From: JAJEFO01 sp965209045
GTDB taxonomy: Bacteria > Pseudomonadota > Alphaproteobacteria > Rhodobacterales > Rhodobacteraceae
Direction: 5' to 3'
DNA length: 64,000 bases
NCBI GenBank assembly: GCA_965209045.1
Contig: CBDBPW010000003.1
Location: 682,001-746,000 of the forward strand
Shown in pieces: positions 32,831 to 41,037 of the stretch (within the stretch, counting starts at the first letter, position 1; every line of letters begins with the position of its first letter). The notes beneath the pieces were generated by a model. It was not told where the DNA came from. It saw nothing but the letters and a program-made list of their open reading frames with translations, and did not search any database. A program made the position numbers and the translations under genes.

Positions 32831-35800
32831 TTTGCTTCTCTCCGTCCGGGTCGTGAAATGCAGGGCTAACGATCCTCGCCAGGATGGGTTCGCCATCGAT
32901 GACAGGAAACTCAAGGATCTCGCCCATCCGATCCGGTCCGCGTTCGACAAGGCCCATGGCAATGCCTCGATCAAGCGTTGGCGAATGGTATGCAGAGGTC
33001 ACGCGGCCCTGGGTCTTGCGCTGGCCATTCGCGTTCACGCCCTCGCCTGCAGCATATGCCCCGTCGGGAAGCACTGAACCATCAAGAGTTTCAAGCCCAA
33101 CAAGCCTCCAGCGCAGCGGGTCGGCCATGTGCTCGCGTTCCTGCGCCCGCTTTCCGAGAAAGTCGTCATTCCCTTTGGAAATCGCCCAGTGAAGCCCGAG
33201 ATCCTGCGGAATCACCGTTCCGTCCGTCTCGTCCCCGATCATGATGAAGCCCTTCTCGGCGCGCATGACATGCAATGCTTCGGTCCCGTATGGCGTGATG
33301 CCGAACGGCTTGCCAGCCTCCAGGAACCTGTCCCAGAGCGCCCGGCCCTGCCCGGCCGGCGCGGCAATCTCGAATGACAGCTCGCCCGAGAACGAAATGC
33401 GAAAGACACGCACCGGAATGTTGCCCAGCGCACCATCCGTCCAGGCCATGAAAGGAAGCGCTTCCCTGCCGAGATCCATTGACGGCCCAAGTTCGCACAG
33501 CACGTCCCGCGCCTTCGGGCCTGCCACCCCGATCTGGACGAACTGCTCGGTGACATTGGCGACGTATGCCTTCCAGTCCCACCATTCCGTCTGGAGCCAC
33601 TCTTCCATTGACGCATGGATGCGGTCCGCTCCGCCCGAAGTCGTGTGGCACAGCCAAGTGTCGCCATCGAGTCTCGCCACAACGCCGTCGTCAACCAGGA
33701 ACCCGTTCTCCGAACACATGAGTCCGTAGCGGCATCTGCCGGGTTTCAGCGTGGACATCGAATTCGTGTAAAGCATGTCGAGGAACCGGGCGGCGTCCGG
33801 GCCCTTCACGACAATCTTGCCCAGCGTGGAGGCATCAAGTAGCCCGACCGATGAACGCGTTGCCAGCACCTCCCGCTTCACTGCGTCGTGCACCCTCTCG
33901 CCTGGCATCGGATAGGCGTAGGGACGCCGCCAGTGCCCGACCGGCTCCCAGCGGGCGCCGTTCGCTTCATGCCATTCGTGAATCGGCGTCTTGCGCACGG
34001 GCTGAAAGAGCCCGCCCCGTGCCTCGCCCGCGATCGCGCCCAGGGTCACGGGTACGTACGGCGGACGGAAGGTCGTCGTGCCCACCTTCTCGATCGGCGC
34101 TCCAAGTTCCCGGGAGAGGATCGCCAGCCCGTTGATGTTGCTCAACTTGCCCTGGTCCGTTGCCATGCCAAGCGTCGTGTATCTCTTGGCATGCTCGACG
34201 CTTTCGTAACCCTCGCGGGCCGCCAGCTCGATGTCGGAGACCTTGACGTCGTTCTGGAAGTCCAGCCACGATTTCGCTCGCTTGGAATACGGCGCGCGCG
34301 CGGGCACGAGCCAAACGGGTTCCATGGGTTGGTGTGCCTCGTCCTCGCTCTCCGGAACGCGACCTGGTTTCCCGTCGCGGCTCTTTCCGAGTGCACGTCC
34401 AGCGGACACCCCTGCCGCGTGAGCGTTCTCAAGCACCTCATCGGCATGCATTGCACCGCTCGCACTGCCGGCCGCCTGCATAATGGCCATGCCGTCGGCC
34501 CCGATCGGCGGACGCTCCGGGTCCGGCGCAAAGTGGGCCGCTTCGTCGTTCCACGAAAGCTTGCCACCTGCATGGCACCAGAGGTGAGCGGCAGGCGACC
34601 ACCCGCCCGACATCGCGACGCAGTCCGCCTGGATCTCGTCGATCACGTCACCTTCGCCATCCTGACTGCACACCTGAATCCTTTCGATGCGGCCCCGACC
34701 GACAATGTCCGCAATGCCACAGCCAGGTCTCACGGTGAGGCCGGCGTCGCGCGCGGCTCTCGCAAGTGGGCCGGTCGCCTCCTGCCGAGTGTCCAGGATT
34801 GCCGGGACACCGAGCCCGGCCCCACGTAGCGTCAGCGCGGTCCGGTACGCATCGTCGTTGTTGGTCAGGATCACCGTCCTCTCACCAGGGGCCACGCCAA
34901 AATTGACTACATAGTCGCGCACAGCGCTTGCCAGCATGCAGCCCGGACGGTCGTTGCCGGAAAAGCTCAAGGGACGCTCGATGGCCCCCGTCGCTGCCAC
35001 GATCTGGCCCGCCCTGACCTTCCAGAGACGGTGACGCGGCACCGAATGATCAGGTGCGTGGTCGGTCAGGCGCTCATGAAGCAGGACGTATCCATGGTCA
35101 TGGACTCCGACACCGGTCGTACGTGTCCGCAGGCGCACATTCGACAAGGATTGCAGCGAGTTCAGGGTGTTCCCTGTCCACGCCTCGGCGCTCTGTCCGT
35201 CAATCCTGGCGCCATCGACCGCAGCCCGGCCACCCCAGGAGGAGGCCTGCTCCACCAGCAACACGTCCGCCCCGCTCTCCGCGGCCGCGAACGCCGCAAC
35301 AAGCCCGGACATTCCTCCCCCAATAACAAGAACATCGGTGGTTACATTGAAGTGCTCGTAGTGATCCGCGTCGCGTCGCCTCGGGGGCTTGCCAAGGCCG
35401 GCGGAAAGCCGGATCGCCGGTTCGTACACGTGCTTCCAGAAGGCGCGCGGCCAAAGGAACGTCTTGTAGTAGAACCCTGACGGCAGAAACCTTGACAGCA
35501 AGGAACTGACCACACCGAAGTCATGTTCCAGACTTGGCCAGTGATTCTGGCTGCGGGCTTCGAGACCCTCGTACAGTTCCGTCGTCGTGGCACGGACGTT
35601 CGGCTCGAAGGATCCGTCGCGACCAAGGCCGACCAGCGCGTTGGGTTCTTCCGGTCCGCACGCGACAATCCCTCTGGGACGGTGATACTTGAACGAACGC
35701 CCCACGAGCACCTGACCCCTGCCCAAGAGCGCAGATGCCAGCGTATCGCCGGAGTATCCCCGCAATTCCTTGCCATTGAAGGAAAACCCGAGTGGTCTCG

Positions 35801-35843
35801 AACGGTCGATCAACCGGCCGCCCTCTGAGAGGCGACGGCTCAT
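32823..35843 (-). CDS. soxA: Sarcosine oxidase alpha subunit
   Basis: 1006 residues. The N-terminal ferredoxin-like domain lacks cluster cysteines (FNGKELRGYSGDTLASALL, RSFKYHRPRGI). The NAD/FAD domain has the glycine-rich motif VIGGGMSGLVAAFAAAESGAD and GNDRPGCMLASAVR. The C-terminal GcvT-like folate domain (about 610-1000) includes EVLATRSSVGLLDASTLGKIVVKG and PYGTEALHVMRAEKGFIMIGDETDGTVIP in consecutive blocks. The enzyme oxidises sarcosine to glycine, hydrogen peroxide and 5,10-methylene-tetrahydrofolate. The start at 35843 overlaps the soxD stop (ATGA), so they are coupled. Confidence 0.96.
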   Translation of the reverse strand: MSRRLSEGGRLIDRSRPLGFSFNGKELRGYSGDTLASALLGRGQVLVGRSFKYHRPRGIVACGPEEPNALVGLGRDGSFEPNVRATTTELYEGLEARSQNHWPSLEHDFGVVSSLLSRFLPSGFYYKTFLWPRAFWKHVYEPAIRLSAGLGKPPRRRDADHYEHFNVTTDVLVIGGGMSGLVAAFAAAESGADVLLVEQASSWGGRAAVDGARIDGQSAEAWTGNTLNSLQSLSNVRLRTRTTGVGVHDHGYVLLHERLTDHAPDHSVPRHRLWKVRAGQIVAATGAIERPLSFSGNDRPGCMLASAVRDYVVNFGVAPGERTVILTNNDDAYRTALTLRGAGLGVPAILDTRQEATGPLARAARDAGLTVRPGCGIADIVGRGRIERIQVCSQDGEGDVIDEIQADCVAMSGGWSPAAHLWCHAGGKLSWNDEAAHFAPDPERPPIGADGMAIMQAAGSASGAMHADEVLENAHAAGVSAGRALGKSRDGKPGRVPESEDEAHQPMEPVWLVPARAPYSKRAKSWLDFQNDVKVSDIELAAREGYESVEHAKRYTTLGMATDQGKLSNINGLAILSRELGAPIEKVGTTTFRPPYVPVTLGAIAGEARGGLFQPVRKTPIHEWHEANGARWEPVGHWRRPYAYPMPGERVHDAVKREVLATRSSVGLLDASTLGKIVVKGPDAARFLDMLYTNSMSTLKPGRCRYGLMCSENGFLVDDGVVARLDGDTWLCHTTSGGADRIHASMEEWLQTEWWDWKAYVANVTEQFVQIGVAGPKARDVLCELGPSMDLGREALPFMAWTDGALGNIPVRVFRISFSGELSFEIAAPAGQGRALWDRFLEAGKPFGITPYGTEALHVMRAEKGFIMIGDETDGTVIPQDLGLHWAISKGNDDFLGKRAQEREHMADPLRWRLVGLETLDGSVLPDGAYAAGEGVNANGQRKTQGRVTSAYHSPTLDRGIAMGLVERGPDRMGEILEFPVIDGEPILARIVSPAFHDPDGEKQNA

Positions 35844-36169
35844 GGTTCTTCCTTCCAGCGCCACCCAGGCACCCGAGTCGCGATCGCATCCCTGATCTCT
35901 TGCGGCGGCTCGTGGACCTGTGCCGGATAGGTGCCGTAGACCTCCAGCGTCACCGTGTTCCGCGCCGCATGGAACCACTTGCCGCAGCCGTGGACGTGAC
36001 GCCAGCGCTCGAAGTGAACACCCATGGGATTCGCGCGCTTGAACAGATAGTCCTCGAACTCCTCGTCGGACGAGCCGGGCCCGAAACGCCTCAGATGCGC
36101 CTCCCCGCCAGGCGAGAGTTCGGTCTCGTCACAGCGAATTCCGCAGTAGGGACAGGTCAGGATCAACAT
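35840..36169 (-). CDS. soxD: Sarcosine oxidase delta subunit
   Basis: 109 residues. It holds a zinc site made from CPYCGIRCDETE at the N-terminus and HVHGCGKWFHAARNT in the middle, which is the family pattern. The delta subunit is small and structural. It is located between soxB and soxA in the canonical order, and its stop overlaps the soxA start. Confidence 0.95.
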   Translation of the reverse strand: MLILTCPYCGIRCDETELSPGGEAHLRRFGPGSSDEEFEDYLFKRANPMGVHFERWRHVHGCGKWFHAARNTVTLEVYGTYPAQVHEPPQEIRDAIATRVPGWRWKEEP

Positions 36170-36301
36170 GCCACGTCCTTGTGATCCTCTGGCCGGGGCA
36201 CGGACCGACGATCACCGCCGATGCGCGAACCTTTGCGCGTCGACGCCTGCATCGCCCATGCTCCGCCGCTGCCTGTCGCCCGCTTCACCTAATCGCCTCC
36301 G

Positions 36302-37546
36302 TCAATGCGCCACGCCAGCGGCAACGCTCTCGTCCACGAAGCGGCCCTCGCGAAAGCGATCGAGCCCGAACTCCGCGCAAAGCGGACTTTCGCCCCTTGC
36401 CATGAGCTCTGCGAAGCCCCACCCGGATCCAGGGATCGCCTTGAATCCACCAGTTCCCCAGCCGCAGTTGATGAAGAGGTTGCCGACGGGTGTTCGGGAC
36501 AGGATCGGCGAGCGATCGCCCGTCATGTCGACAATGCCGCCCCACTGGCGAAGCATCTTCAGGCGCGAGATCATAGGAAAGGTCTCCACGAGCGCTCGTA
36601 CGGTTTCCTCGATGTGGGAAAAGGATCCCCGCTGCGTGTAGTTGACGAACCCGTCCGCGCCACCGCCGATCACCAATTCGCCCTTGTCGGACTGGCTCAT
36701 GTAGCCGTGGACGGTGTTCGCCATGACCACGACGTCCATGCACGGCTTGACCGGCTCGCTGACCAGCGCCTGAAGTGCCACGCTTTCGACTGGCAACCTG
36801 AATCCAGCCATTTCCGCCAAATGACCGGAATGGCCGGCGACCACGATCCCGAGCTTGCCGCACTCTATGTCGCCGCGCGTCGTCACGACCCCTTTTGCCT
36901 CGCCATTGCTCGTGCGTATGTCCGTGACCTTGCACTTCTGGATGATGTCCATGCCCATTTCCGAACATTTCCGGGCGTATCCCCAAGCCACCGCATCGTG
37001 GCGCGCGGTGCCACCCCTTGGCTGCCAAAGCGCGCCGAGCACCGGATAGCGCGGGCCCCGGACCTCGATGATCGGGCAGAGTTCCTTTACGCGCCCAGGC
37101 TCGATGAATTCCGTATCCACCCCTTGAAGCGCATTGGCATGCGTCGTCCGCCTGTAGCCGCGAACCTCGTGTTCGGTCTGTGCCAGCATCATGACGCCGC
37201 GGGGGCTGAACATGACGTTGTAATTCAGGTCCTGGCTCAGCGTCTCGTAAAGTCCGCGCGCCTTTTCGTATATCGCGGCAGATGCGTCCTGAAGATAGTT
37301 CGAGCGAATGATCGTCGTGTTCCGGCCCGTGTTGCCCCCTCCAAGCCAGCCCTTTTCCAGGATGGCAACATCCGTGATGCCGTGGTTCTTGCCGAGATAG
37401 TAGGCAGTCGCCAACCCGTGTCCGCCTGCCCCGACAATGACGACGTCATAGCGGCGCCGTGGTTCGGGGCTCTTCCAGACGCGCTTCCAGCCCCGGTGAT
37501 CCCGGAACGCTTCCCGTGCCACGGCCAAGGCTGAATAGTGACCCAT
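36302..37546 (-). CDS. soxB: Sarcosine oxidase beta subunit
   Basis: 414 residues. The FAD-binding motif YDVVIVGAGGHGLATAYYL (about 32-50) is followed by ILEKGWLGGGNTGRNTTIIRSNY, the segment holding the covalent FMN attachment region in this family. This subunit carries the substrate-oxidising site. First gene of soxBDAG. A 132-base gap separates it from soxD, longer than the overlaps elsewhere in the operon. The upstream 37.5-38.2 kb region is free of genes and must hold the promoter. Confidence 0.95.
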   Translation of the reverse strand: MGHYSALAVAREAFRDHRGWKRVWKSPEPRRRYDVVIVGAGGHGLATAYYLGKNHGITDVAILEKGWLGGGNTGRNTTIIRSNYLQDASAAIYEKARGLYETLSQDLNYNVMFSPRGVMMLAQTEHEVRGYRRTTHANALQGVDTEFIEPGRVKELCPIIEVRGPRYPVLGALWQPRGGTARHDAVAWGYARKCSEMGMDIIQKCKVTDIRTSNGEAKGVVTTRGDIECGKLGIVVAGHSGHLAEMAGFRLPVESVALQALVSEPVKPCMDVVVMANTVHGYMSQSDKGELVIGGGADGFVNYTQRGSFSHIEETVRALVETFPMISRLKMLRQWGGIVDMTGDRSPILSRTPVGNLFINCGWGTGGFKAIPGSGWGFAELMARGESPLCAEFGLDRFREGRFVDESVAAGVAH

Positions 37547-38228
37547 CTTTTGCAGCTCGCATCTCGGAAGCGCCGACTCGCCCCTCTCTCACAAATTCCC
37601 AGATGAGACGTCTGACGGCAAGCGGCAGGAGAGCGTAGTTTCGCGACACCGGTTGCCGCGGGACAAATGCGGGACAATCGAACGATGGCCCGAAGTGACT
37701 TGCCGCTCTTCTTCAAAGCCTGAATCTGGCAGCGTCCGTCCAGTGCCGATGGCCGCGCGGCTGGGCAAACTCCTTGTTTGCCGCAGGGTCTCTCGCGTCA
37801 AGCAATCGCGACGCAACATCTGGCGCATCAACGTCTATGGTGAGATCTACATAGACTGCGGGGGCCCATTGCGGAAGGCAATAGGACTCTCTGGTTGATT
37901 GTCGCGCTAGAGGGTCTCGCTTCCGCCCGGGACTCCCGTCAGGGCAAGCGGCCTGGTCAAGGCCACGAGGAAGATCAGGGCCTACCCGAAGGACCCGGAC
38001 CTGCTGCGCGAGCTGGTCCGCCACTGCATACAATCACAACACCCCACCTCGATTCAGCATTGATTTGCAACGATTTTCCATTTCATCTCCTGTGTCGGCG
38101 GCGGATTGCCGCCCGTCATTCCCGGGTTTCCTGGCGGATGGCGCTCCCCGATGCCTGTCGGCCGGACTGTCCGGGCGGCGGCGGGACCGGTTCCCGTACG
38201 GTCGGGACGTCTGAGGGCTGTCGAGCGG
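37547..38228. other. Gap with no intact gene; possible transposon scrap
   Basis: About 680 bases upstream of soxB. Around 37950-38030 the plus strand encodes KATRKIRAYPKDPDLLREL, which weakly resembles the extreme N-terminus of TnpB/OrfB proteins and then stops. Nothing else is recognisable. The soxB promoter should lie near 37560-37700. Confidence 0.4.
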
Positions 38229-38741
38229 TCAAATCCCGAACTCGCCCTGGTTCGGGTCCGCACCGGCAACGGACCGGCAGCCGGACAGCGCCGCGACGAC
38301 CCGAGGGGCCTCCAGATCCGCCGCGGCGACGGCCCAGGGCGCCCCGGTGCAGACCTGCCGCGCGGGCAGGACGGCGGCCCGGATCAGCCGCCGCACGACC
38401 GAGGGGTCGACGCCGAGCTGCGCCGACGCCTCGCCGAGGGACAGCTCGCCGCGCTCCTGCCCGAGCATGTCGCGCGCCCTCCTGCGCGCCTCGTCGGGGC
38501 CGACCCGGCCGTAGCGGCCGATGACCACGCGCCTGTTTGGCGCCTTGCGCCCGCCGTCGCCGGAGCGATAGTTGACGATGAAGGACTTCGTGCCCGAAGG
38601 CTGAACGCGGCAGCCGAAGCCCGTCAGCCTGTCGTCCCAAGCGATCCAGGACTTGTCTTCGGGCTCCAGGGCGTCCACGCTGCGCTTGGTCAGGGTGACC
38701 TTCACACGGGCCACGCGCTTGGCAGAATTGAGGTTTTCCAT
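38229..38741 (-). CDS. Chimeric recombinase fragment: integrase arm-binding domain joined to a recombinase-type HTH tail
   Basis: 170 residues. Residues about 10-95 (LTKRSVDALEPEDK, WDDRLTGFGCRVQPSGTKSF, VVIGRYGRVGPDEARRRA) match the DUF4102/arm-type N-terminal domain of phage-like tyrosine integrases. The core-binding and catalytic domains that should follow are absent. Instead, from about 98 the protein reads LSLGEASAQLGVDPSVVRRLIRAA, LPARQVCTGAPWAV and AAADLEAPRVV, which is the C-terminal helix-turn-helix tail found on serine recombinases of mobile elements. No catalytic residues remain. The frame is intact, so it may be expressed as a DNA-binding protein, or it may be deletion debris. The start has a weak binding site. 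Confidence 0.65.
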   Translation of the reverse strand: MENLNSAKRVARVKVTLTKRSVDALEPEDKSWIAWDDRLTGFGCRVQPSGTKSFIVNYRSGDGGRKAPNRRVVIGRYGRVGPDEARRRARDMLGQERGELSLGEASAQLGVDPSVVRRLIRAAVLPARQVCTGAPWAVAAADLEAPRVVAALSGCRSVAGADPNQGEFGI

Positions 38742-38995
38742 GGGATGCAGCCTGTCACGGGACGCCAGGACATGCAACACGGTAGTCAACACATGGAAAG
38801 AATCTGGAGCGCATTTCCGTCCGCGCCTGATGGCCATTGCCCGACCAAGTGCAACGCAACTACCAGATATTACGTTGAAAACAGAAGACGGACGGTGTCA
38901 AGTGCAGACTGGAGTGGACATAGTTCACATGGTTGAGGAATAAATCAAGTGTCGCTAGGTCAGATGTTGCCCGGTGGAGTGGCACGGGGGAGCCC

Positions 38996-40207
38996 ATGAT
39001 CTTCTGGTTGCTTGCATTTCTCATCATTGCCGGAGTGGCCGCCGTCATGGTCCTTGCATTGACGCGCGCACACCGCAGCGAGATGGACGGAGCCGCTTCG
39101 GACGTGCAGGTCTATCGAGACCAGTTGAAAGAGGTGGCGAGGGACGAGGCGCGCGGCGTGCTTGCAGAGACGGAAGCTGAGGCGGTGCGCTTGGAGGTAT
39201 CCAGAAGGCTGCTGGACGCCGACCGGCGCGCGCAGGCGCGTGACGAACATGTTCCCGGAAACCGCCGGCTTGCGGCAGCGATCATCGTCGCGACGCTGCT
39301 GGCTGGCGGGATCGGCACATATCTGACGCAGGGCGCGCCAGGAGTGCCAGATCTTCCAATGAGCGCGCGGCTGGCGGCATTGGAAGAGGCCGCAAGGGAT
39401 CGACCGGGCCAAGAGGAAGCCGAAGCAGTCGCAGCGCCAATCCTTCCTGGCCCAGAGGCCGTTCCTGAGGACTTTCTGGAATTGATGGACCGGCTCAGAA
39501 CGGCCACCCAGGAGCGGCCGTCCGACATCCGGGGCCTCACGCTCCTTGCGAGAAACGAGGCCCGACTGGGCAATTTTGCCGCTGCGCGCCGGGCGCAGGA
39601 GCAGCTCATCGCCGCAAAGGGAAGCGAAGTCGCTGCCGACGACCTTTCTGCCATGATCGAGCTGATGGTCTTTTCGGCGGGAGGCTACGTTTCCCCAGAG
39701 GCAGAGGAATATGTCGCGCGCCTCCTTGCCCGAGATCCTGGGCATCGCGCGGGGCGCTACTTCCTCGGGCTTGTGCAAGTGCAGGCTGGAAGGCCGGATC
39801 TCGCCTTTCCGCTTTGGCGGGACCTGCTTGAGACGGGCACGGCGGACGAACCGTGGTCGCCTGTGGTGCGCGCCGCGATCGCAGATGTCGCAGCGGGTGC
39901 CGGCGTGACATATGAACCGCCTGCCGTCCGAGGCCCAACCGCCGCCGAGATCGCAGCGGCAGAGGACATGGACGCCGAAGACCGGGACGCCATGATCCGC
40001 GGAATGGTTGAGAGTCTTGCGGCCCGCCTTGCGCAGGAAGGCGGGCCGGCGGAAGAGTGGGCGCAACTTGTTCACTCGCTCATGGTCCTGGGAGATGAGG
40101 CGCGCGCGCGGCGCATCCTTGCCGAAGCCAAGGAGATCTTTGACGACGACGAGGCGTCAATGGCAATCATCCGCGACGCGGGTGCGAGATACGGGCTTGC
40201 CGAATGA
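38996..40207 (+). CDS. ccmI: Cytochrome c biogenesis protein CcmI
   Basis: 403 residues. Two transmembrane segments (about 3-22, WLLAFLIIAGVAAVMVLAL, and about 90-110, AAAIIVATLLAGGIGTYL) flank a cytoplasmic leucine/arginine-rich loop (VYRDQLKEVARDEARGVL, EVSRRLL). This is followed by a periplasmic TPR domain (about 160-403). That is the CcmI/CycH layout. It brings apocytochrome c to the heme-ligation complex. The start at 38996 follows GGGGGA. The stop overlaps the ruvX start (ATGA). The other ccm genes are not in view, a separation seen in several alphaproteobacteria. Confidence 0.92.
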   Translation: MIFWLLAFLIIAGVAAVMVLALTRAHRSEMDGAASDVQVYRDQLKEVARDEARGVLAETEAEAVRLEVSRRLLDADRRAQARDEHVPGNRRLAAAIIVATLLAGGIGTYLTQGAPGVPDLPMSARLAALEEAARDRPGQEEAEAVAAPILPGPEAVPEDFLELMDRLRTATQERPSDIRGLTLLARNEARLGNFAAARRAQEQLIAAKGSEVAADDLSAMIELMVFSAGGYVSPEAEEYVARLLARDPGHRAGRYFLGLVQVQAGRPDLAFPLWRDLLETGTADEPWSPVVRAAIADVAAGAGVTYEPPAVRGPTAAEIAAAEDMDAEDRDAMIRGMVESLAARLAQEGGPAEEWAQLVHSLMVLGDEARARRILAEAKEIFDDDEASMAIIRDAGARYGLAE

Positions 40208-40677
40208 TCTTTGACGATGTCGAATCCCTCGCGGCAGAATTGCCCCCCTCCGGCGCCTTGGCCGGAATTGATCTCGGAACCGCAACGATCGGTGTAGCAG
40301 TCAGTGACACGCGGCGGCGCGTAGCGAGCCCGGTCGAGACAATTCGCAGGACGAAGCTTGGGATCGACATCGCGGCCCTGATGGCGATCTGTGAACCACG
40401 GGATGTTGTCGGGGTGGTACTGGGATTGCCGCTCAACATGGACGGATCGGAAGGCCCTCGCTGCCAGGCAACACGTGCATTCGCCAGAAATGTCGCGAGG
40501 TCCACGGAAATGCCTATTGCATTTTGGGATGAGCGGCTCTCGACAGTGGCAGCGGAACGTGCGCTTCTTGAGGCCGACGTGTCGCGCAGACGTCGCGGCC
40601 AGGTCATTGATCACGTTGCCGCCTCCTACATTCTCCAGGGGGCGCTGGACCGGATCTGCCATTTGGGGGCGACATGA
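40204..40677 (+). CDS. ruvX: Putative Holliday junction resolvase RuvX / YqgF
   Basis: 157 residues. The RNase-H-like fold begins with AGIDLGTATIGVAVSD (first catalytic Asp), then VVLGLPLNMDGSEG and FWDERLSTVAAERALLE, and ends DHVAASYILQGALD with the last conserved Asp. YqgF proteins are implicated in 16S rRNA 5'-end maturation as well as junction resolution. Translationally coupled to ccmI and to the next gene by ATGA overlaps. Confidence 0.94.
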   Translation: MIFDDVESLAAELPPSGALAGIDLGTATIGVAVSDTRRRVASPVETIRRTKLGIDIAALMAICEPRDVVGVVLGLPLNMDGSEGPRCQATRAFARNVARSTEMPIAFWDERLSTVAAERALLEADVSRRRRGQVIDHVAASYILQGALDRICHLGAT

Positions 40678-40904
40678 GCGACGACCTCTGGAAACGCGAC
40701 GACATCGAGAGCCCCTGTGTCCAGGTATGCCTGATACATCCCGATGCGGGTATCTGCCTCGGCTGTCACCGCACGGGTGAAGAGATCACGCACTGGGGAC
40801 AGATGACCCCCGCGAAGCGTGACAGCATCATGGCCGAGCTGCCAGGTCGAAAGTCGCTGTTGCCCGGGCGACGTGGCGGTCGAAAGGCGCGGCTGCGCAG
40901 ATAG
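40674..40904 (+). CDS. DUF1289 small protein
   Basis: 76 residues with the DUF1289 pattern SPCVQVC, GICLGCHRTGEEI, W: four conserved cysteines that probably bind a metal or Fe-S cluster. Function unknown. It overlaps the ruvX stop by 4 bases and closes the ccmI-ruvX-DUF1289 unit. Confidence 0.9.
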   Translation: MSDDLWKRDDIESPCVQVCLIHPDAGICLGCHRTGEEITHWGQMTPAKRDSIMAELPGRKSLLPGRRGGRKARLRR

Positions 40905-41011
40905 ATGCCATGCCCAATGTCGACTTTGGTGCGCCGAACGCCCCGTCAAGGACTTGGTTGAAGATCACGACCAAGGTTCCGCCGACGTGGCCGTCAAGAC
41001 ACTCGACCCGC

Positions 41012-41031
41012 CGGTTCTGCCATCAGAACCG
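41012..41031. terminator. Inverted repeat between convergent DUF1289 and mutL genes
   Basis: CGGTTCT-GCCATC-AGAACCG is a perfect 7-bp stem with a 6-base loop, directly after the mutL stop on the minus strand. No T-run follows on either side, so it is only a candidate bidirectional terminator. Confidence 0.35.
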
Positions 41032-41037
41032 CAAGCG

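Noticed and set aside
37950..38035. Second TnpB N-terminus-like scrap (KATRKIRAYPKDPDLLREL)
   Set aside because: Only about 25 residues are similar and they are followed by a stop. Too short to call a feature beyond a comment on the gap.
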